Source: Kitasatospora sp. NBC_00315 (GTDB taxonomy: Bacteria > Actinomycetota > Actinomycetes > Streptomycetales > Streptomycetaceae). From it: DNA of 64,000 bases. Both the position numbers and the translations under genes were made by a program. Where the stretch lies: the NCBI RefSeq assembly GCF_041435095.1, contig NZ_CP108025.1:2542001-2606000 (forward strand). The letters run 5' to 3'. Shown here one piece after another: positions 1-7,717 of this stretch; position 1 is the first letter of the stretch; each line of letters opens with the position of its first letter. The notes beneath the pieces were generated by a model. The model was not told where the DNA came from. It searched no databases and worked only from the letters and a program-made list of their open reading frames with translations.

Positions 1-591
1 CAGCTCGTCCGCCTCGAAGGCGAGCAGCCACTCGTAGTCGCCGAGCGCGAACGAGGCCACGGTGTTGGCCCGCACGTCGGGGTAGCCGCGCGCCATCTTG
101 CCGTGCTCGGCGAGCATCGCGCGACGCTCGTCGTCCGGCAGCAGGTACCACTCGTAGGAGCGGACGAACGGGTAGACGCAGATGTAGTCGCGCGGCGCCT
201 CGTCGGCGAGGAACGCCGGGATGTGCGACTTGTTGAACTCCGCCGGGCGGTGCAGCGCCATGTTGGACCAGACCGGCTCCAGCTCGCGCCCGAGCGCGGT
301 GCGGCGGAAGCGGTTGTACGCCTCCTGCAGGTCGTCGGAGTCCTCCGCGTGCCACCAGATCATCAGGTCCGCGTCGGCGCGCAGCCCGGAGACGTCGTAG
401 GTGCCGCGCACCGTGACGTCCTTGGCGGCCAGCTGGGCGAACAGCTCGTCGACCTCGGCCGCCAGGGCGGCGCGGTCCTCGGGCAGGTTGCCCTTGAGCC
501 TGAACACCGACCACAGGGTGTAGCGGATCACCTGGTTGAGGTCGCGGGCCTTCTTCTTCTCCGGCTGCTGCTGCTCAGCGGTATCGGTCAT
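1..591 (-). CDS. hemQ: Coproheme decarboxylase HemQ (partial)
   Basis: HemQ has the chlorite-dismutase fold and catalyses the last step of the coproporphyrin-dependent haem route, oxidative decarboxylation of Fe-coproporphyrin III to haem b in the cytoplasm. About 197 N-terminal residues are in the window; the rest, including the expected haem-ligand histidine, runs off the left edge. Seen here are a polar N-terminus ([14 protein letters not shown]), then [19 protein letters not shown] and the family-typical [12 protein letters not shown] followed by [10 protein letters not shown]. The ATG at 591 overlaps the hemG stop (ATGA), so the two haem genes are probably translationally coupled. The family call is firm. 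Confidence 0.93.
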   Translation of the reverse strand, partial: MTDTAEQQQPEKKKARDLNQVIRYTLWSVFRLKGNLPEDRAALAAEVDELFAQLAAKDVTVRGTYDVSGLRADADLMIWWHAEDSDDLQEAYNRFRRTALGRELEPVWSNMALHRPAEFNKSHIPAFLADEAPRDYICVYPFVRSYEWYLLPDDERRAMLAEHGKMARGYPDVRANTVASFALGDYEWLLAFEADEL

Positions 592-2012
592 GCGGACATT
601 GTCCCCTCTGTCGGGGCCGCTGCGGCCCCCGGGGTCGACAGCTCGTCGACGGCGCGGCGCGCGCTCGCGATGCAGGCCGGGATGCCCACCCCGTCGTACG
701 CGGCGCCGCACAGCGCGAGCGCGCCGAGCCGGCCGGTGTGCTCGCGGATCCGTGCCACCCGGTCGAGGTGGCCGACCGGGTACTGCGGCAGCCCGGCGCG
801 CCAGCGGGTGACGGTGGTGTCGTACGGCCGCGCGTCCAGCCCGACCGCCTCGGCGAGGTCGGCCAGCGAGCGGGCGACCAGCTCCTCGTCGGGAAGCTCC
901 AGTGCCTGTTCCTCGCGGTGGCGGCCGAGCGAGGTGCGCAGCACGAAGGTGTCGGGGGCGGCGCGCTCCAGCCAGCCCCACTTGTTGGAGGAGAAGGTGG
1001 ACGCCTTGATGCTGCGCCCGTCCACCGGCGGCACCAGGAAGCCGCTGCCGGCCGGCGGCTCGGGCAGGTCGGCCCGGCGGAAGGCCATGGTCACCAGCGC
1101 CATGCCGGCGTACTCGACGGCGGCGAGGTCGGCGGCGGCGCCGGGCGCGTCGGTGCGCAGCAGCCGGGCGGCCTCCGGCGCGGGGACGGCCAGCACGACG
1201 GCGTCCGCGTGCAGGCTCTCGCCGCCGACCACGACACGCCAGCCCTCGGGGGTGCGGCGCAACTCGTCCACCGGGCTGCCGGTGCGCAGGTCTGCACCGG
1301 CCTCGCGGCAGGCGGCCGCGACGGCTTCGGGGAGGGTGCCGATGCCGCCGTCCAGGCCCTGGAAGACGGGGCCGGCGGTGTTCTGCGGGCGGGTGGCCAG
1401 CTCGTGCACGCCCTCCACCAGCGGGGCGCCGCTGCGGGCGAGGGCGAGCAGTTGGGGGACGGCGGCGCGCAGCGAGATCTCGTCGGCGTGGCCCGCGTAG
1501 ACGCCGCCGAGCAGCGGCTCGACCAGCCGGTCGACGACCTCCCGGCCGAGCCGGGCTGCGACGTACGCGCCGATCGCGACATCCTCGCCGACGGCCGGCG
1601 CCTCGCCCTCGCGGTGCGCGCGGGCCAGACCCTCGGGCGACAGGACGCCGGCGGCGGCGAGCGCGTCGAGGTCGCCGGGGACGCCCATCACCTGGCCGCC
1701 GGGCAGCGGGCGCAGCGCGGCCCTGGTCCAGATCGCGGCCTTGACCGGGTTGGGCGGCTGCAGGGCGTCGGCCAGGCCGACGGCCCGCGCCAGGGCGACG
1801 GCCTCCGGGCGTCGGGCGAGCACCGACTCGGCGCCGAGGTCGACCCGGACGCCGCCGACCTCGCCGGTCCGCAGCTTCCCGCCCAGGCGTCCGGAGGACT
1901 CCAGCAGGGTGACCGAGGCTCTCGCCCCGCCGCCGTCCGCTCCGCTGAGGAAGGCGGCGGCGGCGAGGCCCGCGATACCGCCGCCGATCACGACGACATG
2001 AGGTTGCGACAT
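588..2012 (-). CDS. hemG: Coproporphyrinogen III / protoporphyrinogen oxidase (HemG/HemY/CgoX type)
   Basis: This FAD-dependent oxidase makes the porphyrin that receives iron in haem synthesis; in Gram-positives the substrate is coproporphyrinogen III. The 474-residue protein starts with the dinucleotide-binding motif [13 protein letters not shown] at residues 7-19, followed by an acidic residue ending the second strand (LLES). The C-terminus has [18 protein letters not shown], typical of flavin amine oxidase-like proteins. Length is usual for the family. Its stop overlaps the hemQ start, giving a hemG-hemQ pair on the minus strand; hemE is about 10 kb away. On older usage it would be called HemY. 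Confidence 0.93.
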   Translation of the reverse strand: MSQPHVVVIGGGIAGLAAAAFLSGADGGGARASVTLLESSGRLGGKLRTGEVGGVRVDLGAESVLARRPEAVALARAVGLADALQPPNPVKAAIWTRAALRPLPGGQVMGVPGDLDALAAAGVLSPEGLARAHREGEAPAVGEDVAIGAYVAARLGREVVDRLVEPLLGGVYAGHADEISLRAAVPQLLALARSGAPLVEGVHELATRPQNTAGPVFQGLDGGIGTLPEAVAAACREAGADLRTGSPVDELRRTPEGWRVVVGGESLHADAVVLAVPAPEAARLLRTDAPGAAADLAAVEYAGMALVTMAFRRADLPEPPAGSGFLVPPVDGRSIKASTFSSNKWGWLERAAPDTFVLRTSLGRHREEQALELPDEELVARSLADLAEAVGLDARPYDTTVTRWRAGLPQYPVGHLDRVARIREHTGRLGALALCGAAYDGVGIPACIASARRAVDELSTPGAAAAPTEGTMSA

Positions 2013-2046
2013 GCTCCGCAGTCTCGCAGAGAGCCCCGGGCGGGCC

Positions 2047-2634
2047 TCAATCCGTCCGCTTGCGGGCGGGCAGCAGCCCGTCCAGGTCGATCGTGATCGG
2101 GAACGGGACGGGACGCTCCAGCTTCGCGCGGAAGATCCCGGCGGGTGCGTAGGAGGAGGTGACGGTGTCGAGTTCGTAGACGTGGACGACCGGCGCGCCG
2201 GCCTCCTCCTCGATCAGCCAGTAGTGCGGGATCCCGGCTTCGGCGTACTTGCGGACCTTGACGGTGCGGTCGCGGTGGGCGGACTCGGGGGAGACGACCT
2301 CGACGACGAGGGAGACCTCCTCGGGGGCGAACCAGGTGCGGTCCGCCTCGTACCCGGCGGTGGTCACCAGCAGATCGGGCTCCGGGCGGTTGCGTGGATC
2401 GAGCCTGATCGTCATCTCCCTGCCGATCCTGGCACCGTCGGGTACCTGGGTCCGCAGGGCGATGACGAGGTCCGTGATCAGTTCGCCGTGCCACCAGCGC
2501 TGGGGAGACATCATGAAGACCAGCGCTCCGTCGATCAGTTCGGTGTGTCGGGGTGCCTCGGGCAGGCGGTCGAGGTCGTCGGCGAACCAGCCCTCGTCGC
2601 GGGGCGGTCGCATCCAGTCGGGGAGCGCGCTCAT
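2047..2634 (-). CDS. Uma2 family (DUF820) restriction-endonuclease-like protein
   Basis: This 195-residue protein has the PD-(D/E)xK-like Uma2 fold that is greatly expanded in streptomycetes and cyanobacteria. Visible family marks are the central RPEPDLLV, the strand LVVEVVSPES with its acidic residue, and KVRKYAEAGIPHYWLIE holding the catalytic-type lysine. The biological role of Uma2 proteins is unsettled; nuclease activity is assumed from the fold only. It ends 35 bases from the hemG start on the same strand and could be cotranscribed with the haem genes, though a functional link is not obvious. Confidence 0.85.
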   Translation of the reverse strand: MSALPDWMRPPRDEGWFADDLDRLPEAPRHTELIDGALVFMMSPQRWWHGELITDLVIALRTQVPDGARIGREMTIRLDPRNRPEPDLLVTTAGYEADRTWFAPEEVSLVVEVVSPESAHRDRTVKVRKYAEAGIPHYWLIEEEAGAPVVHVYELDTVTSSYAPAGIFRAKLERPVPFPITIDLDGLLPARKRTD

Positions 2635-2643
2635 GCCCCCAGG

Positions 2644-3366
2644 TTAGCCAGTCCCAGGCTCTCCCGGGGGCCGGCGCGGGGTGAGGCCGTAGCCGATCGC
2701 GCAGAGCAGGACGACGACGGCGGACACCAGCAGCGGGAGCTGGGGGCGGTGGCCGGCGGTGAGCATCCAGGCGCCGAGCAGGCCGCCGAGGAACATCGCC
2801 AGTACGCCTGCGGCCCGCAGTGCGGCGGAGCCGGCGTCGCCGCCCCGGACGGGGTCGCGTCCGACGATCGGGGCCAGGCCGCTGATCACCGAGGTCAGCG
2901 CGCGGGTGGTGAGCGTGGTGGGCAGTTCGGCGACCCTCGCCCGCAGGGTGGTGACGCTGCGCAGGCCCATCGCGAGGGCCGTCAGGGCGATCACCAGGTA
3001 GAGGTGGCCGGTGAGCGGCTCGTCGAGCCCACCGATCCCGCCGGCGGCCAGGCCGGCCGCGCCGAGCAGGACCGCCTCCACGACCAGGCCGGTGACGAAC
3101 CAGCGGCGCCTGCGGGCCTCGACCTCGGTCTCCAGCAGGGCGCCGGCCAGGTTGCCGACGGCGAAGGCCGCCAGCGAGACCGAGGACGCCGGCACCGACA
3201 GGCCGGGGCCGCCGGCCAGGCCGAAGGCGAGGAAGAGCATGTTGCCCGTCATCAGCGCGGTGAAGACGTGGCCGAGGGCGAGCAGGCTGACGGCCTCGAT
3301 CACCCCGGTGGTCAGGGTGAGCACCAGCAGGACGGCGGCGAGGGCGGGGCTGCGCCTCAGCTCCAC
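2644..3366 (-). CDS. DUF1275 (YoaK-like) integral membrane protein
   Basis: A 240-residue membrane protein with about six hydrophobic segments. The N-terminal signature TGVIEAVSLLALGHVFTALM, then TGNMLFLAFGLAG, is characteristic of DUF1275. The middle also carries the family's RVAELPTTLTTRALTSVISGL segment. No function is established for this family; transport has been suggested from topology alone. It is just upstream of the Uma2 gene (9-base gap) and may share its transcript. The start is taken at a GTG at 3366. Confidence 0.85.
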   Translation of the reverse strand: MELRRSPALAAVLLVLTLTTGVIEAVSLLALGHVFTALMTGNMLFLAFGLAGGPGLSVPASSVSLAAFAVGNLAGALLETEVEARRRRWFVTGLVVEAVLLGAAGLAAGGIGGLDEPLTGHLYLVIALTALAMGLRSVTTLRARVAELPTTLTTRALTSVISGLAPIVGRDPVRGGDAGSAALRAAGVLAMFLGGLLGAWMLTAGHRPQLPLLVSAVVVLLCAIGYGLTPRRPPGEPGTG

Positions 3367-3602
3367 GGCGGGGTTCCTTCCCGGGTCGGCGACCCGCCCA
3401 CTGTGCTGCGCCCCGGGTCGCCGTCCCGGTCATTGGGCCATGAGTGGGGGTGGCCGGGCGGCCGGGAGCACCCGGGCGCCGATCGGGCGCTGGGTGGCGG
3501 TTCCGGCCCGGGAGCGGCTCGCGACCCTGCTGGCGCCGGGTGCCGACGTACCATCAGGTGGCGTAATGCCGCGGCAACGAACAACCCGCCGGTACGACCC
3601 TA

Positions 3603-3619
3603 TGGTTCTGCCAGAACCA
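3603..3619. promoter_or_regulatory. 17-bp perfect palindrome, candidate GntR operator
   Basis: TGGTTCTG-C-CAGAACCA is a perfect palindrome with a single central base, ending 48 bases upstream of the GntR/UTRA gene at 3668. HutC-type regulators commonly bind such sites beside their own gene. It is the only clear signal in the 301-base gene-free stretch 3367-3667. Operator function is inferred. Confidence 0.6.
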
Positions 3620-3667
3620 GCCGCCCGGGGAGCACCGCCCCCGACCACCCGTACCGGAGCACCCGCG

Positions 3668-4432
3668 ATGACCACCGAGAACCCGCCCCGGCCGACCGGG
3701 GCCTGCCCGCCCGGCAGGCCCCGCGCGGACCGGGCCCGGCAGGTCGCCGACGTGCTGCGCCGGCAGGTGCTGAGCGAGGCGTACGGGCCCCGGCCGCTGC
3801 CGCACGAGGACGTGCTGGCCGAGGAGTTCGGGACGTCCCGGAACACCGTCCGGGAGGCGCTGGACCTGCTGCGGACCGAGGGTCTGGTGCGCCGGGTCCC
3901 CGGCTCGGGGACGCTGGTGGTGGCGGAGAAGGTGCCGCACGGGCTGAACCGCCTGATGGGGCTGGCCGAGACGCTGCACGAGCACGGCGAGGTGACCAAC
4001 GAGGTCCGCTCGTTCGGACCGGTCCGGGCCCCCGGCCCGGTCGCGCGCCGGCTCGGGCTGCCGGAGGGCGCCGACGTGGTGTACGTGGAGCGGGTGCGGC
4101 GGCTGAACGGGCTGCCGCTGTCGCTGGACCTCACCTACCTGGCACCCGACATCGGCGCCGCGCTGGACGCCGCGGACCTCGTCCACCAGGACGTCTTCCG
4201 GCTGATCGAGGAGGCCGCCGGGCAGCCGCTCGGGCAGGCCGACATCACCCTGGAGGCGGTGAACGCCGACCCGCACTCGGCGAGCGTGCTGGAAGTCCCT
4301 CGCGGCGGAGCCCTGTTGATGCTGGAGCGGCTGACCACGCTGGCGGACGGCCGGCCGGTGGACCTGGAGTACGTCCGCTTCCGGGGCGACCGGATCACCA
4401 TGCAGGGCCGGCTGCTGCGCTCGGCGCTCTGA
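3668..4432 (+). CDS. GntR family transcriptional regulator with UTRA domain (HutC subfamily)
   Basis: A 254-residue regulator. A winged helix-turn-helix covers roughly residues 20-80 (LPHEDVLAEEFGTSRNTVRE, then a wing RRVPGSGTLVV). A UTRA effector-binding domain follows to the C-terminus (ADVVYVERVRRLNGLPLSLD, then DLEYVRFRGDRITMQGRL). The ATG at 3668 was chosen because the helix-turn-helix begins soon after; the frame is open further upstream but that stretch has no domain. It heads a six-gene unit on the same strand (next gene 50 bases away) and probably controls it in response to a small ligand, with the palindrome at 3603-3619 as a likely site. The ligand is unknown. Confidence 0.92.
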   Translation: MTTENPPRPTGACPPGRPRADRARQVADVLRRQVLSEAYGPRPLPHEDVLAEEFGTSRNTVREALDLLRTEGLVRRVPGSGTLVVAEKVPHGLNRLMGLAETLHEHGEVTNEVRSFGPVRAPGPVARRLGLPEGADVVYVERVRRLNGLPLSLDLTYLAPDIGAALDAADLVHQDVFRLIEEAAGQPLGQADITLEAVNADPHSASVLEVPRGGALLMLERLTTLADGRPVDLEYVRFRGDRITMQGRLLRSAL

Positions 4433-4482
4433 CGCCACACCACCGAATCCCCCCTGCTTGAAGCCCACTTACGGAGACACCC

Positions 4483-4710
4483 ATGGCACTCGCCGACCAC
4501 CGCTCCGACGTGCCCGTGACCATCGACGCCTCGCTCTGCATCGACGGCTGCACGCTGTGCGTGGAGATGTGCCCGCTCGACTCGCTGGCCATCGACCCGG
4601 ACACCGACAAGGCCTACATGCACGTCGACGAGTGCTGGTACTGCGGCCCGTGCGCCGCCCGCTGCCCCACCGGGGCGGTCACCGTCAACATGCCCTACCT
4701 GCTGCGCTGA
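4483..4710 (+). CDS. Two-cluster 4Fe-4S ferredoxin, AprB-like partner
   Basis: A 75-residue protein that is almost entirely a two-[4Fe-4S] ferredoxin. The first cluster motif is CIDGCTLCVEMCP and the second is CWYCGPCAARCP, with tryptophan and tyrosine residues beside the second set as in the beta subunit of APS reductase. Genes of this type are commonly found with a fumarate-reductase/APS-reductase-like flavoprotein, which is present here at 7718. It most likely carries electrons to or from that flavoprotein in the cytoplasm. The start at 4483 gives a compact protein. It is 14 bases from the next gene, so the operon is tight. Assignment as an AprB-like partner rests on context. Confidence 0.9.
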   Translation: MALADHRSDVPVTIDASLCIDGCTLCVEMCPLDSLAIDPDTDKAYMHVDECWYCGPCAARCPTGAVTVNMPYLLR

Positions 4711-4724
4711 GGAGCCCGACCGCC

Positions 4725-6128
4725 ATGACACGCCCGCCGACGGCACGCCCGTCCGGACCCCTGCTGCCGGCCCTGCTGGCCGCCGCCGTGCTCGCCGGCC
4801 TCACCGGCTGCTCCTCCGCCGACGCCGCCTCCGGTTCCACCGTCGAGGTCGTGGTGGGGTACCAGTCCAAGACCATCAACACCGTCACCGCGGGCACCCT
4901 GCTGCGGGCCCGGGGCTACTTCGAGCAACGGCTCGCCGAGCAGGGCGCGAAGGACGGGAAGACCTACAAGGTCAGCTGGCAGGACTACGACTCGGGTGCC
5001 CCGATCACCGCGCAGATGCTGGCCGACAAGATCGACATCGGCTCGATGGGCGACTACCCGCTGCTGATCAACGGCTCGCGGGCGCAGGAGGCCGGCGGCC
5101 CGGGCACCCGGCTGGTGTCGATCACCGGCTACAACGAGCTGGGCGCGCTCAACAGCGTGGTGGTACCGAACGGATCCCCGGCGCACACGCTCGCCGACCT
5201 GTTGGGTAAGAAGGTCTCCACCTCGGTGGGCTCGGCCGCCGACGGCACCCTCGTCCAGGCCCTGCGCAAGGCGGGCGTCCAGGACGCCGACATCTCCAAG
5301 CAGAACCAGCAACCCGCCATCGGCGCATCGGCGTTGAAGGCCGGCAGTGTGGACGCGCTGGCCCAGTTCGTGGCCTGGCCCGGCCAGGTGGTGTTCGCCG
5401 GCGACGCCCGGCTGCTGTACGACGGCGCGGCGCTCGGCCGCCCGACCCTGCACGGCGTGGTGATCCGGCAGAAGTACGGCTCCGCCCACCCCGAGGTGGT
5501 CGAGGCGTTCCTGCGGGCCCAGGCCGACGCCACCCGCTACCTCAACGAGCAGCCGCTGGCCGCCTCCGAGCAGGTCGCCGAGGCGACCGGCCTGGCGCCG
5601 GAGGTCGTCCACCTCTACAACGGCCCGAACGGCATCGCCACCTTCGCCCTGCCGCTTCGGCCCGAGCTGCTGGCGGCGCTGCGCGACGACGTCCCGTTCC
5701 TGAAGTCGGTCGGGGTGCTGAAGGCCCTGGACCTGGACCGTTTCGTCGACCCCTCGTACCTGGCGAAGGCCGCGCTGCCTGACGTCGCGCCGGCCCGGAT
5801 CACCGGCACCGACCCGGTCTGCGGGCAGCCCGTCGACGACCCGGCGAAGGCCGGCGAGATCTGGTTCGACGGCGAGAGCGCCACCCGGCCCGCCGCCACC
5901 CCGGCCTGCCTGTTGAAGGCCGTCAAGGCCGCCGTCGGCCGGAAGGTCCGCGCCGCGTACGTGCCGGACGCGGCCACCGGGACCCGCTGGTTCGCCGACA
6001 AGGACCTCTGGGCGCAGGACGGCGCCCAGCTGCTGCCCTTCACCACCGAGGACGGCGTCAAGGCGTACCTGGCCGCCCACCCCGGCGCCCGGCAGCTGAG
6101 CTACCAGGAAGCACTGGCGGCGTCGTGA
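4725..6128 (+). CDS. ABC transporter substrate-binding lipoprotein with NosL-like C-terminal domain
   Basis: A 467-residue exported lipoprotein: a signal peptide ends in the lipobox LTGC (lipid Cys 29). Residues about 38-340 form an NMT1/SsuA-like binding domain (VVVGYQSKTINTVTAGTLLR, MLADKIDIGSMGDYPLLI, KKVSTSVGSAADGTLVQAL), the class that binds sulfonates, thiamine precursors and similar compounds. Residues about 360-467 are an extra domain beginning DPVCGQPVDDP, with FDGE, YVPDAATGTRWFADKDLW and a final AAHPGARQLSYQEAL; this follows the NosL copper-chaperone pattern. Such a tail is not part of ordinary SsuA-like proteins. The stop overlaps the permease start (GTGA). The substrate cannot be read from the sequence. 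Confidence 0.9.
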   Translation: MTRPPTARPSGPLLPALLAAAVLAGLTGCSSADAASGSTVEVVVGYQSKTINTVTAGTLLRARGYFEQRLAEQGAKDGKTYKVSWQDYDSGAPITAQMLADKIDIGSMGDYPLLINGSRAQEAGGPGTRLVSITGYNELGALNSVVVPNGSPAHTLADLLGKKVSTSVGSAADGTLVQALRKAGVQDADISKQNQQPAIGASALKAGSVDALAQFVAWPGQVVFAGDARLLYDGAALGRPTLHGVVIRQKYGSAHPEVVEAFLRAQADATRYLNEQPLAASEQVAEATGLAPEVVHLYNGPNGIATFALPLRPELLAALRDDVPFLKSVGVLKALDLDRFVDPSYLAKAALPDVAPARITGTDPVCGQPVDDPAKAGEIWFDGESATRPAATPACLLKAVKAAVGRKVRAAYVPDAATGTRWFADKDLWAQDGAQLLPFTTEDGVKAYLAAHPGARQLSYQEALAAS

Positions 6129-6970
6129 CCACCACTCTCCAGCAGGCGGAGGCCCCGCCGCCGGCACCGTCCCGCCCGGGGCGCCGCCCCGCCCGCCGAG
6201 GCCGGCGGCTGCTGCGCGCGGCCTCGCTGCTCGGCTTCGCCGGGCTCTGGCAGCTGCTCACCGCCGGCAAGGTACGGGCGTGGGTGCGGTTCGACCACCT
6301 GCCGACCGCCGTGCAGGTCTGGCAGGCCTTCGGCCGCCAACTCGGCACCGACCAGTACTGGCAGGATCTCGCCGACAGCCTGCGCCGGATCGGCTGCGGC
6401 TTCCTGCTGGCCGCCGTCCTCGGGGTGGCCGCCGGGGTCGCCACCGCCCGCTCGCGCTGGGCCGCGGACCTGCTGGGGCCGGTGCTGGAGGTGATCCGGC
6501 CGATCCCGGCGATCGCGCTCGTCCCGGTGGCGATCATGCTCTTCCCCGACAACGAGCAGGGCATCGTCTTCATCACCTTCACGGCCGCCTTCTTCCCGGT
6601 CGCGGTCTCCACCCGGCACGCGGTGCGCGCGGTGCCGCCGCTCTGGGAGGAGGCCGTGCGCACCATGGGCGGCGGGCGGTGGCGGGTGCTGTGGAGCGTG
6701 GTGCTGCCGGGCTCGCTGCCCGGGGTGGTCGGCGGGCTGTCGGTCGGCATCGGCGTCTCCTGGATCTGCGTGATCTCCGCCGAGATGGTCTCCGGGCAGT
6801 TCGGGGTCGGCTACCGCACCTGGCAGTCGTACACCGTGCTCGACTACCCCGGCGTCTTCGTCGGGATGGCCACCATCGGCGTGCTCGGCTGGCTGACCTC
6901 GGCCGCCGTCGAACTCCTCGGCCGCCGGGTCACCCGGTGGCTGCCGACCCGCCCCGGGAGCGCCCTGTGA
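6125..6970 (+). CDS. ABC transporter permease (SsuC/TauC-like)
   Basis: A 281-residue inner-membrane permease of the nitrate/sulfonate/taurine importer class with about six transmembrane segments. The cytoplasmic coupling loop reads EEAVRTMGGGRWRVLWSVVL, then PGSLPGVVGGLSVGIGVSW, the usual EAA-type motif. The N-terminal 25 residues are proline/arginine-rich and cytoplasmic. It starts at a GTG overlapping the binding-protein stop and overlaps the ATPase start in the same way, so all three importer parts are translated from one message. Confidence 0.93.
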   Translation: MTTTLQQAEAPPPAPSRPGRRPARRGRRLLRAASLLGFAGLWQLLTAGKVRAWVRFDHLPTAVQVWQAFGRQLGTDQYWQDLADSLRRIGCGFLLAAVLGVAAGVATARSRWAADLLGPVLEVIRPIPAIALVPVAIMLFPDNEQGIVFITFTAAFFPVAVSTRHAVRAVPPLWEEAVRTMGGGRWRVLWSVVLPGSLPGVVGGLSVGIGVSWICVISAEMVSGQFGVGYRTWQSYTVLDYPGVFVGMATIGVLGWLTSAAVELLGRRVTRWLPTRPGSAL

Positions 6971-7704
6971 GCACCGCCGGCCTGCGGCTGACCGCCCGCG
7001 ACCTCACCCTCGGCCACGCCGGACACCCCGTGCTGCGCGGCCTCGACCTGGACGTCGCGCCGGGCGAACTGCTGACCGTGGTCGGCGCGTCCGGCTGCGG
7101 CAAGTCCACCCTGCTGCGCGCCTTCGCCGGCCTGCTGACGCCCGACGGCGGCGAACTGCTGGCCGACGGCGAACGGCTGGCCGGCCCGCACGCCGACCGG
7201 GCGCTGGTCTTCCAGGAGGACGGCCTGCTGCCCTGGCGCAGCGTGCGCCGCAACGTCGAACTCCCGCTGGCGATCCGCCGCGCGCCGCGCGAGGAGCGCC
7301 GGGCGGCGGCCGCCGAGTGGATCGGGCTGGTCGGCCTGGAGGGCCACGACGACCGGCTGCCGAGGCAGTTGTCCGGCGGCCAGCGCCAGCGCGTGCAGCT
7401 CGCCCGCGCCCTGGCCGGATCGCCGCGCGCCGTCCTGATGGACGAGCCGTTCGGCGCCCTGGACGCCCAGAACCGCTCCGCCATGCAGCAGTTGCTGCTG
7501 ACCGTCCGGGAACGGCTGCGCTGCACCGTGCTGTTCGTGACCCACGACGTGGACGAGGCCCTGCTGCTCGGCGACCGGGTCGCGGTGCTCGGCGGCGGCG
7601 GGATCACCGCCCTGCACGAGGTGCCCCGCCCGCGTGAGAGCGCGGCCCGTACCGATCCCGCCGTACTGCGCCTGCGCGAGGCCGTCCTCGCCGGGCTCTC
7701 CTGA
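6967..7704 (+). CDS. ABC transporter ATP-binding protein (SsuB/TauB-like)
   Basis: A 245-residue ATPase that powers the importer encoded just upstream. It has Walker A GASGCGKST (about residues 40-48), a Q-loop in VFQEDGLLPW, the signature LSGGQRQR, Walker B AVLMDEPF and the switch histidine in FVTHDVDEAL. These features place it in the nitrate/sulfonate/taurine ATPase group. It starts at a GTG overlapping the permease stop by four bases. The flavoprotein gene follows after 13 bases. Confidence 0.94.
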   Translation: MSTAGLRLTARDLTLGHAGHPVLRGLDLDVAPGELLTVVGASGCGKSTLLRAFAGLLTPDGGELLADGERLAGPHADRALVFQEDGLLPWRSVRRNVELPLAIRRAPREERRAAAAEWIGLVGLEGHDDRLPRQLSGGQRQRVQLARALAGSPRAVLMDEPFGALDAQNRSAMQQLLLTVRERLRCTVLFVTHDVDEALLLGDRVAVLGGGGITALHEVPRPRESAARTDPAVLRLREAVLAGLS

Positions 7705-7717
7705 AAGGCCGTACGCC

